The translations under genes were made by a program, and so were the position numbers. This document shows, one piece after another, positions 1-6,672 of a DNA stretch of 6,875 nucleotides (within the stretch, counting starts at the first letter, position 1; every line of letters begins with the position of its first letter). This DNA is from Clostridia bacterium (GTDB lineage Bacteria; Bacillota; Clostridia; Saccharofermentanales; UBA5734): assembly GCA_018056585.1 (NCBI GenBank), contig JAGPFK010000081.1, positions 1 through 6,875 on the forward strand, in the 5' to 3' direction. Under the pieces are notes generated by a model. It was not told where the DNA came from and made no database searches. It saw nothing but the letters and a program-made list of their open reading frames with translations.

Positions 1-17
1 TGCTGCACATCTTTCAT
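1..17 (-). CDS. 5' end of an unidentified gene (partial)
   Basis: Only the start of this gene is in the window, so its product cannot be named. Read on the minus strand, an AAGGAG ribosome binding site (bases 25-30) is followed by two adjacent ATG codons, at 20-18 and 17-15. The second has the better spacing (7 bases against 4) and is chosen here. The first residues are M-K-D-V-Q, preceded by one more M if the upstream ATG is used. The gene is on the same strand as the rhamnosidase and starts about 165 bases after its stop codon. It may therefore belong to the same rhamnoside-use locus, for example as a transporter or another glycosidase, but that is a guess from position only. Confidence 0.6.
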
Positions 18-183
18 CATACCACTCCTTACATCCGTTTATTTAGTCATGCATCGGTCATCCCTTCGCATCGGCAACAGAGCATGGTTCGACAAGCAGC
101 TTGAACACAGCGATGGTCAAGGTGGAAAAATGAATAAAACGATAAAGGGAGTCCTGTTCCTTGTGATTCTCTGACCGTCTGTT
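18..183. other. Intergenic gap between the rhamnosidase and the next minus-strand gene
   Basis: No convincing gene lies here. On the minus strand a weak inverted repeat (145-150 AAGGGA with 157-162 TTCCTT, one G-U pair, 6-base loop) is followed by a moderately T-rich stretch with interruptions. It could be a poor rho-independent terminator or attenuator after the rhamnosidase. On the plus strand a 14-codon open frame (130-174, hydrophobic end VLFLVIL) has an AAGGTGG element 4 bases before its ATG. It is too short to call a gene. The minus-strand frame directly after the rhamnosidase TAA stays open for about 40 codons but has no start signal. Confidence 0.4.
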
Positions 184-2886
184 TTACTCTGCTAATTCAT
201 ACACGATTGAGTAACTGCCTGAACCGGTCTCACCTGTTGCTTTTCTGCCTTCAATCTTTAAGGGCAGATTGGAATCTATGAGGGTCCCTACATCCGAAAG
301 CTCTATTACAGCGTTTGTGTTGCATGGTATTTCTATATTCAGTGAAACCTTGCCATCTTTAATTTTCCACTTGCTTTGAATCGGTCCATACACACTGTGA
401 TACTGAGCTTGTGCATTTGTAAAACCAAAGCCTGTTTGAGGGCATATTTTTATCTTTTTGTAACCCGGCTCCAAAAAGTTTATGCCTGCAATGCGGCGAT
501 ACATAAAATCGCCTACACATCCGAAAGCATAGTGATTATAGGACAAATTTTGCCGCCTCTTTCCGTCCGGAGTGATTGCATTCCAGGATTCCCAGATTGT
601 CGTGGCGCCGGATTTAACTTCATAAAGCCAGGATGGACATTGATCCTGAAAAAGAAGTTGGCAGGCCAGATCAGTCATGCCGTTTTCGCATAACACATCC
701 AAAAGAAAAGGCGTCGATAAAAATCCGGTATCCAGACAATCATTATTTTCTTTAATCAACTCAGCCAGTCGGCCTGCATATTTTTGCTTCAAGTGTTCGG
801 GAATCAGTCCAAACCGGAGCGCCAGAACGTACATGCCCTGAAGATCCGGTTTAAAGCGTCCGTTTTCTGCGATATATCGTTCCTTAAACAGTGTCCGAAT
901 GAAATCATTCTGATCACGGTAATGCTTTTCATCCTCATGTTGATTCAGCAAACCGGCGATTGTTCGCATCAGATCCGTCGTTCGGGCATAATAGGCGGTT
1001 GCCACAAACTCACGGGTCAGATTGGCGCTTTTAGTTGTGCTGAGCAACCCTTTTGTCACACTCGGAATCAGCCAATCCCCGTAATGAAACTGTTTAAACC
1101 ACTGGCCGCTTTCGATTGACTTTTCAACATAACACATCCATCGCGTCATGGTATCATAGTTTTCTGTAAGGAATGCGAGATCTCCATAACGGTTGTATAA
1201 TTCATAGGGAACAATGATACAAGCGTCACTCCATCCGGCACAGGAGATCATTTTCAGCATCCTGGCAATTTGATCGCGGTAGCTTTTAATGAAAGGAGAA
1301 AGGAACGGGACCTCGCCGTCATCATATTGATCCGCGCGAAGACTTTGAAGCCACCGCTTTAAAAAAGAAGCAACATTTTGATTAAAGGCAGCAGTCGGAC
1401 AGTAAACCTGTATGTCTCCGGTCCAGCCCATTTTTTCCCGCTGGGGGCAGTCTGTCGGAATGGAAACCATGTTCCCGAGTTGACTCCAATAAATATTGCT
1501 TTGCAGCTGATTGATGTTTTGATCAGATGTTGTGAATAACCCCGTCTGATCAAGATCGGAGGCAATGACCACAGCTTTAAAATGATCCACGGATACTCTG
1601 CCCGGATAACCTGTGACACGCACATAGCGAAAACCATGATAGGTAAACTGAGGCTCAAACTCTTCGGTCCCTTCACCCTTCAACATATAGGTATCACGCT
1701 GGAGCTTGTTGACGCCGGCTATGTTCATTAAGAAATTACCTTTTTCATCAAGGACTTCACTGTGTTCAAGGATAATTTCAGTGTTTTTTTCTCCTGAAAC
1801 AAGCATCTTCATGCGACCGGCGATGTTTTGACCCAGGTCGATCACTGTTTCTTCCTTCGGCGTGGTCAAGACGGACTTTGGCGAAAACTCTATTACTCGC
1901 CGGACCGGCTCCCCGTAAAATGCACAAAGATTATCAAAATCAAAATCTTCGGTCGTGACTCCTTTCCATCCACTTACGTCCAGGCCTAGCTGGCTGAAGC
2001 CGGGAATTTCCTTGCGTGCATCATAACACTCTCCGATGAAAAGATCCGAGTAGCGAATGGGGCCTTCATTGGTGCTAACAAAACTTTCGTCACTTACAAT
2101 CACGTCTTTTTTGTCGTTTTGATATTCAACTTCCAGTTGCAGCAATAAAGCGTGTTTATCCCCGTACTGTCGGCTGTTACCGGAGAATCCGATGTGACCG
2201 CAATACCATCCGTCGGAAATCACGACACCGATGGCATTGATTCCGGGTTTTAAGAAGGAGGTGACGTCATAGACCTGATAATATAGAACTTTCTGATAAG
2301 CGGAAAATTCAGGTGTCAGCTCGCGATCACCCACTTTTTTGCCGTTGATCAAAAGCTTGTATAGGCCGTGTGCCGTCACATAAAGTCTGGCCCGTCTGAT
2401 GTCCTGTTCAAGGCGAAATTCTTTATGAAGCATCGTGCAAGGGATCATCTCGGGCAGCCGTTTGGGAGGAAAAAGAGAAGCCTTAATAAGACTGATCTCT
2501 TTTTCTTCAGGCAGACCTGGGAGGTCAGGCGAAATCCATTTTGCGGACCAGTCACTTATTTTTAAAAATGCCATTTCAAACGATGCCCACCCTGATGTTG
2601 CTTCACGATTGTCATTGTCTGTAACGGTGACTTGCCATTGATAAGCAGTACGGCTTTCAAGAGGCTGCCCTTCATATCGAATGCCGATACTGGATGCGCA
2701 CGCCACCCATTCGCTGTCCCAGACAATGAGGTCAGGTTGATCTTTCTTTGTTACCTTTATCCGGTAGCCGGTCTGTAAGACATTTGGCTCATCAGAATGC
2801 AGCTGCCAGCTGAAGCCGGGATTACGTGTATCAATCCCTAATGGATCCTTTTGCGCTTCGCATTTGCAATTTACAACTTCCAACAT
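184..2886 (-). CDS. Alpha-L-rhamnosidase, glycoside hydrolase family 78, intracellular
   Basis: This enzyme hydrolyses terminal alpha-L-rhamnose from rhamnosides such as plant flavonoid glycosides or pectin and glycan fragments, by the inverting mechanism of GH78. In the 900-residue protein the order is: an N-terminal Ig-like domain (about 1-110, with DPLGID, FSW and QTGYRI); the rhamnosidase N domain (about 160-325); a beta-sandwich domain (about 330-440, with DLGQNIAGR and YHGFRYVRV); the (alpha/alpha)6 catalytic barrel (about 445-800); and a C-terminal beta domain. The family motif DCPQREKMGWTGD gives D479, E484 (expected general acid) and D491. ATTIWESW gives E766 (expected general base). 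Length is normal and no frameshift is seen. There is no signal peptide, so it should act in the cytoplasm. The chosen ATG has a strong ribosome binding site. The same frame extends upstream to a GTG at 2988 that lacks one and would run through the divergent promoter region. The family is certain; the natural substrate is not. Confidence 0.95.
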   Translation of the reverse strand: MLEVVNCKCEAQKDPLGIDTRNPGFSWQLHSDEPNVLQTGYRIKVTKKDQPDLIVWDSEWVACASSIGIRYEGQPLESRTAYQWQVTVTDNDNREATSGWASFEMAFLKISDWSAKWISPDLPGLPEEKEISLIKASLFPPKRLPEMIPCTMLHKEFRLEQDIRRARLYVTAHGLYKLLINGKKVGDRELTPEFSAYQKVLYYQVYDVTSFLKPGINAIGVVISDGWYCGHIGFSGNSRQYGDKHALLLQLEVEYQNDKKDVIVSDESFVSTNEGPIRYSDLFIGECYDARKEIPGFSQLGLDVSGWKGVTTEDFDFDNLCAFYGEPVRRVIEFSPKSVLTTPKEETVIDLGQNIAGRMKMLVSGEKNTEIILEHSEVLDEKGNFLMNIAGVNKLQRDTYMLKGEGTEEFEPQFTYHGFRYVRVTGYPGRVSVDHFKAVVIASDLDQTGLFTTSDQNINQLQSNIYWSQLGNMVSIPTDCPQREKMGWTGDIQVYCPTAAFNQNVASFLKRWLQSLRADQYDDGEVPFLSPFIKSYRDQIARMLKMISCAGWSDACIIVPYELYNRYGDLAFLTENYDTMTRWMCYVEKSIESGQWFKQFHYGDWLIPSVTKGLLSTTKSANLTREFVATAYYARTTDLMRTIAGLLNQHEDEKHYRDQNDFIRTLFKERYIAENGRFKPDLQGMYVLALRFGLIPEHLKQKYAGRLAELIKENNDCLDTGFLSTPFLLDVLCENGMTDLACQLLFQDQCPSWLYEVKSGATTIWESWNAITPDGKRRQNLSYNHYAFGCVGDFMYRRIAGINFLEPGYKKIKICPQTGFGFTNAQAQYHSVYGPIQSKWKIKDGKVSLNIEIPCNTNAVIELSDVGTLIDSNLPLKIEGRKATGETGSGSYSIVYELAE

Positions 2887-2892
2887 CGATTG

Positions 2893-2901
2893 CCCCTCCC
2901 T
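2893..2901 (-). promoter_or_regulatory. Ribosome binding site that fixes the rhamnosidase start
   Basis: On the minus strand AGGGAGGGG lies 6 bases before the ATG at 2886-2884. This purine run is the best Shine-Dalgarno match in the region. It argues for a 900-residue protein rather than the 934-residue reading from the upstream GTG at 2988. Confidence 0.75.
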
Positions 2902-2910
2902 GGCTTTTGT

Positions 2911-2924
2911 CCATTTGCCATTTG
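2911..2924 (-). repeat. Tandem 7-base repeat CAAATGG x2 in the rhamnosidase leader
   Basis: Two perfect head-to-tail copies of CAAATGG (minus strand; CCATTTG on plus, at 2911-2917 and 2918-2924) lie next to a candidate -10 element and about where transcription of the rhamnosidase would begin. A direct repeat in this position could be an operator, but the short unit could also arise by chance. Confidence 0.45.
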
Positions 2925-2952
2925 GTATATCAGCCGTAAAGCAAAGTATTGA
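2924..2952 (-). promoter_or_regulatory. Candidate rhamnosidase promoter
   Basis: On the minus strand an extended -10 (TG-A-TATACC, 2932-2924) is preceded at 17 bases by a poor -35 (TCAATA, 2952-2947). A weak -35 with an extended -10 would fit a promoter that needs an AraC-type activator. It would give a leader of about 30 bases. The call rests on consensus matching by eye only. Confidence 0.3.
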
Positions 2953-2978
2953 TGATGATCTATAACCTATGTTAAACT
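2949..2978 (+). promoter_or_regulatory. Candidate promoter of the AraC-family regulator gene
   Basis: A -35 element TTGATG (2949-2954) is followed at 18 bases by TAAACT (2973-2978). A TG pair sits one base upstream of that -10, as in extended -10 promoters. The predicted transcript starts near 2985, leaving a leader of about 65 bases. The -35 overlaps that of the candidate rhamnosidase promoter pointing the other way, so one bound regulator could control both. Matches are partial. Confidence 0.35.
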
Positions 2979-3012
2979 GAAATTCCACAAAGCAACAGGG
3001 TTAAACCAAACA

Positions 3013-3031
3013 TGAAAATCGGCTTTTTGCA
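3013..3031. promoter_or_regulatory. Imperfect inverted repeat in the regulator leader, possible operator
   Basis: The 19-base element TGAAAATCGGCTTTTTGCA has matching outer arms (TGnAAA and TTTnCA) around a GC-containing core. It lies between the candidate regulator promoter and its ribosome binding site. It loosely recalls catabolite-responsive elements but is too long for the usual 14-base consensus. It could serve autoregulation, or it may be chance. Confidence 0.2.
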
Positions 3032-3049
3032 ATGTCGGAAGGTGTTTAA

Positions 3050-4147
3050 ATGATGAAACAACAGGATTACGAGCAGATCAGAGAATGGCTGTATGCGTAC
3101 CCTGAATGGGAAATGATTTTCAAGGAATATTTTTTGACTCATCATACCTTTTTGAATCTTGCTGATCTTATGGAGAACAGCGAGATATTTCAGTTTGATT
3201 TTGCAAGCCATGACGCGTCTGGGTTCCATCCTTTCGGCCTGTGTGATATTGAGGCTGAAAAGTATAGATTCTTCATTCCCAGTGTTCTGAATGCAGACCA
3301 TCTCATCAATCCGTTGTATGACCTAGGCTTTTTTAAGCATCCGCGCTATTGTAAATCGCACAAACACGCCCATAACTATTATGAGCTGGAGTATGTACTG
3401 GATGGGAAAGCTCATCAAACCATCTGGGCCGGCGCAGCAAAGCATTCGTTTATCCTGAGCGAGGGGGGATTTTTGCTGCTGCCCCCAACCGTTTCTCATG
3501 AGGTGTATGTCGATGATGAAAGCATCCTGCTGAATCTGATGATTCGTAAAGACGCCTGTGAAAACGCCATTTTGCGGAACTTACCGAGCGACTCGGATCT
3601 TTTGACATTTTTCCGGAAAGCACTGTGCACAGATGATCCGTCTTATGTGGTTTTTCAAACAGACAACGCACTAGAACTCCAGGAGTGTTTCTTTGATTTG
3701 CTGATAGAAAACGACGGAAACGGGCGATACAGGCGTGAATTAGCCAACCTGAAAACGTCCATATTATTTCTGAACCTGCTGGGCAGAATGGGTATGTCGA
3801 TTGAATATGACAACAGGAACATGAAAGCTTCTGACTATATTCCTGCCATCATAAGCTATATGGAGCAATGCTATGATACCGTCACGCCAAAACAGATCGC
3901 CGATGTGTTTGGATTCAGCAGAACACATCTGGGCCGAATCTATAAGCAGCACACCGGAACCACGCTGCAAGACTCCATTTGCGCCATTCGTATGAGGCAT
4001 GCGCGGACGCTTCTACAGGAATCTGGCTACAGCGTGGAGCAAATTGGTCAAATGACAGGATATGATGATGTCACAAATTTTATCCGCTGCTTTAAAGCAC
4101 GAAATGGCCTGACTCCTCACCAATATCGGCTGTCATATAAAAACTGA
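3050..4147 (+). CDS. AraC-family transcriptional regulator, probably of rhamnoside use
   Basis: This is a cytoplasmic DNA-binding regulator of 365 residues. A cupin-type sensor domain covers about 95-165; it contains a histidine cluster (H104, H106, H108) ahead of YYELEYVLDG, and LLPPTVSHE at 143-151. The C-terminal 100 residues form the AraC DNA-binding domain: a first helix-turn-helix at about 278-306 (TPKQIADVFGFSRTHLGRIY) and a second at about 327-360, ending in the family signature GLTPHQYR. The extra N-terminal 90 residues have no domain I recognise. Two ATG codons are adjacent (3050 and 3053). The AAGGTG element at 3039-3044 allows either, with spacing of 5 or 8 bases. The gene is divergent from the rhamnosidase and shares a 163-base control region with it. 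By the usual pattern for such pairs, it likely activates that gene in response to rhamnose or a rhamnoside; the ligand is inferred from context only. Confidence 0.92.
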   Translation: MMKQQDYEQIREWLYAYPEWEMIFKEYFLTHHTFLNLADLMENSEIFQFDFASHDASGFHPFGLCDIEAEKYRFFIPSVLNADHLINPLYDLGFFKHPRYCKSHKHAHNYYELEYVLDGKAHQTIWAGAAKHSFILSEGGFLLLPPTVSHEVYVDDESILLNLMIRKDACENAILRNLPSDSDLLTFFRKALCTDDPSYVVFQTDNALELQECFFDLLIENDGNGRYRRELANLKTSILFLNLLGRMGMSIEYDNRNMKASDYIPAIISYMEQCYDTVTPKQIADVFGFSRTHLGRIYKQHTGTTLQDSICAIRMRHARTLLQESGYSVEQIGQMTGYDDVTNFIRCFKARNGLTPHQYRLSYKN

Positions 4148-4190
4148 TCTCAATCAAAAGTCAGGATTCAACAGGGTACAGGATAACAAA

Positions 4191-6647
4191 TTGAAAAACA
4201 AGGAAACAGATGAACAAACAAAAAAACCCGTCCGTCTTTCCGTCCGAACGCTGGCGGAAGCAGTACATCGCCATGGTGGACTTTCCGGCCCGGTCTATGG
4301 CGGCGTGACGTCTGTCGAAGGGATTCGTCTTCATCAGCGCTGCATCCGCTTGCTTGAAGAAAAACTGGATGGATGGCCGCTTCAGTCAGAAGTCATGCTG
4401 CAAACGACCCTTCAGATGGAAGAATACGCCCTTCAGGTTTCCGGACGCTGCGACGCACTCGTCGAAACACCCGATCTGCTTTGCCTTTTTGAAATCAAGT
4501 CTTTTACGGGCCCGGCCGAACGGCTTGTGCCGGAAGGAGAACCACTGCATTGGGCGCAGGCCAAACTTTATGCCTGGTCTTACCTTTCAAATCATCCAGA
4601 TGTGCCGCAAATCGATGTCGCCCTGATTTACATCAGTTTGGACAGTCCCTCTTTGATCCGGCATGTCAAAACCTATCAGCGCGATACGCTCTATGCTTTT
4701 TTTGTCGAGACCTGCCGCCAATATGTTCAATTTGCGTCGGACATCCTGCGCAGTGAACAAAAAAGATTGCAAAGCGGCCTTCGGCTTCCGTTTCCATATC
4801 CCGCTCTGCGATCCGGTCAGAAACATTTCATGGAAGAAGTGATCAGCGCGGTTCGCCAGGTTTCCCCTGTTTTCATTTCAGCGCCGACAGGAACCGGGAA
4901 AACGATGGCGGCCCTTTATCCGGCTGTTAAAGTTTTAGCCAACCAAATGGCTGATCACGTGTTTTATCTGACGCATATGACATCAGCCAGGCTGGTTGCG
5001 GCAAGGGCCATGGATGATTTGCATCAATCCGGATTGCTGATGAAGAGCATCGTTCTTTATGCCAAGGAAAAACTCTGCCTTTCGCCCGGCCTGTACTGTG
5101 ACACCCGGCAGTGTCCCTATGCCCTTCTCTATTATGATCATCTGCCTGATGCGCTGCACCAGCTGTTTCTTTTTGATCAGATCGGTCTGGAAGAGATTTT
5201 GGATTGTGCTGAAAAATATCATGTTTGCCCTTTTGAACTGGCTCTGGATATGTCTGTTTATTGCGAGGTCATTATTTGTGATTATAACTATGCTTTTGAT
5301 CCCCGCGTCCGCTTGGCCCGTTTTTTTAATCAGGATCAGAAGCACTTGTTGCTGGTCGATGAAGCGCACAATTTACCGGAACGTTCCCGCAGCATGTACA
5401 GCGCCCGTCTGGATCGGGATACCCTGTTGACGATCAAACCGGTCTTACAGGCGCAATCCCCCGTCTTATCAGCCGATCTGGATCGTATTCTTCTTTGGTT
5501 TATGCGGCTGGCTGCGGAAATCAAAGAAGGGAAAACCGGTTTTGATCTGGTTGAAAAAACCGTTAAAGCCGAAGCCATCATGAGCGCGGATCGCTTTCGT
5601 GCCATGCGGACGCTGCCGGCAGAGCTGCTGTCTTTTTGCAACCGATTCAATGTGCACAGCCACCATTTTCTTGAAACGCATCCTGATTTCGACGGACGAT
5701 TGGAGCTTTTAAAAGTTTACTTTCAAATCCTGTTTTTTTGCCGCACAGCGGAGGAATTTTTCGACGACGCCTACGTGACTTGCGCACGCCTCCTGACAGA
5801 TGAGTGTTGCGAGGTCGAGCTGATGTGTCTGGATGCGTCTTCTAAACTGTCGGAAAGTTATCTGAATCGCTATCCGGTTGTCTTTTTTTCCGCGACCTTA
5901 ACACCCATCTCATATTATGCCGGTTTACTTCAGGGGCACTCGTCTGCTTCTTATGCCGAGTCACTGCAGCTTGGCTCCCCGTTTCCGCCTGAAAATCTGC
6001 TGGTTATGGTCTGCAGCACGCTGTCAACACGATACAAACAGCGCCAGGCCACCGCACCGGCCATCCTGGATCTGATTCTGGCCGCTGTCCGAATGAAGAT
6101 CGGCAATTACCTTGTCTTTGTTCCGTCCCATGCGTATCTTCAGATGATCCGGACCTTGCTTAAAAATCGGCCGGATCGGGATGATTTTGATTATCTTTTT
6201 CAAATCCGTGAAATGAATGAAACCATGCGGAGAAAATACCTTGCCCGGTTTGATCACTTTGGCAGTCGGACCTTGCTGGCTTTTGCCGTTTTAGGCGGTG
6301 TTTTTTCGGAAGGAATCGATCTTTTTGGAGAAAAGCTGGCTGGCGTTGCCATTGTTGGCGTTGGACTGCCTCAAATCTGTCCTGAGCGTGAAATCATGCG
6401 CCAATACTATGCCGCCGCTTTAGGCAGCGGTTATGAGTTCTCTTATCTCTATCCCGGGTTCAACAAGGTCCAGCAGGCTGCCGGACGCTTAATCAGAAGC
6501 GAGGAAGACCGCGGCTTTGTTCTCTTGATTGACGATCGTTATGATCAGCCCGTATACCGTTCCCTGTTTCCTGTGGAATGGCGGCCTAAAAATGTATCAT
6601 CGGAAGCAGACGTTTCTCTGCTGCTGGATGATTTCTGGGGTGCATGA
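4191..6647 (+). CDS. XPD/DinG-type Fe-S DNA helicase with N-terminal Cas4/RecB-like nuclease domain
   Basis: This is an SF2 helicase of the XPD/DinG (Rad3) group, expected to unwind DNA 5'-3' using ATP, fused to a PD-(D/E)XK nuclease. The nuclease (about 35-185) keeps a full active-site set: H48, D88 in GRCD, E101 and K103 in EIK, and the Q123-x3-Y127 motif. The helicase follows: a Q-like motif (YPALRSGQ), Walker A SAPTGTGKT (230-238), four cysteines placed to hold an Fe-S cluster (C296, C303, C308, C346), DEAH (390-393), SATLTP (567-572), GGVFSEGIDL (702-711) and QAAGRLIR (762-769). All motifs look intact. Unlike Bacillus DinG, the N-terminal domain is not a DnaQ-type exonuclease. The start is TTG with AGGA seven bases upstream. 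The gene lies 43 bases after the regulator with no terminator seen between. By eye it is richer in GC than the rhamnosidase. A role in repair or replication is likely; the exact one is unknown. Confidence 0.93.
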   Translation: MKNKETDEQTKKPVRLSVRTLAEAVHRHGGLSGPVYGGVTSVEGIRLHQRCIRLLEEKLDGWPLQSEVMLQTTLQMEEYALQVSGRCDALVETPDLLCLFEIKSFTGPAERLVPEGEPLHWAQAKLYAWSYLSNHPDVPQIDVALIYISLDSPSLIRHVKTYQRDTLYAFFVETCRQYVQFASDILRSEQKRLQSGLRLPFPYPALRSGQKHFMEEVISAVRQVSPVFISAPTGTGKTMAALYPAVKVLANQMADHVFYLTHMTSARLVAARAMDDLHQSGLLMKSIVLYAKEKLCLSPGLYCDTRQCPYALLYYDHLPDALHQLFLFDQIGLEEILDCAEKYHVCPFELALDMSVYCEVIICDYNYAFDPRVRLARFFNQDQKHLLLVDEAHNLPERSRSMYSARLDRDTLLTIKPVLQAQSPVLSADLDRILLWFMRLAAEIKEGKTGFDLVEKTVKAEAIMSADRFRAMRTLPAELLSFCNRFNVHSHHFLETHPDFDGRLELLKVYFQILFFCRTAEEFFDDAYVTCARLLTDECCEVELMCLDASSKLSESYLNRYPVVFFSATLTPISYYAGLLQGHSSASYAESLQLGSPFPPENLLVMVCSTLSTRYKQRQATAPAILDLILAAVRMKIGNYLVFVPSHAYLQMIRTLLKNRPDRDDFDYLFQIREMNETMRRKYLARFDHFGSRTLLAFAVLGGVFSEGIDLFGEKLAGVAIVGVGLPQICPEREIMRQYYAAALGSGYEFSYLYPGFNKVQQAAGRLIRSEEDRGFVLLIDDRYDQPVYRSLFPVEWRPKNVSSEADVSLLLDDFWGA

Positions 6648-6672
6648 AAAAGATATCAGAATGTTGTCTGAT
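6647..6672 (-). terminator. Candidate rho-independent terminator at the convergent recO/helicase junction
   Basis: A perfect 6-base stem ATCAGA (6655-6660) and TCTGAT (6667-6672) with a 6-base loop is followed, on the minus strand, by ATC and then TTTTT (complement of 6647-6651). The stem overlaps the last codons and stop of the minus-strand gene, and the T-run abuts the helicase stop codon. The stem is short and AT-rich, so termination would be modest. In the plus direction no T-run follows, so it would not work well for the helicase transcript. Confidence 0.4.

Noticed and set aside
57..183. Minus-strand frame directly after the rhamnosidase TAA, open for about 40 codons with a hydrophobic stretch (HFSTLTIAVFKLLVEPC).
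   Set aside because: A stretch this long without a stop is not rare by chance, it has no start codon with a ribosome binding site, and it matches no end of a GH78 protein.
2887..2988. Rhamnosidase frame extended to a GTG at 2988 (34 extra residues).
   Set aside because: No ribosome binding site precedes that GTG, the added residues match no part of the family, and the extension would cover the divergent promoter region. The ATG at 2886 has a strong site.
4191..6647. Type IV CRISPR-associated DinG or a Cas4 adaptation protein.
   Set aside because: No CRISPR repeats or other cas genes are present in the window, and the nuclease-helicase fusion is a known stand-alone Firmicutes architecture.
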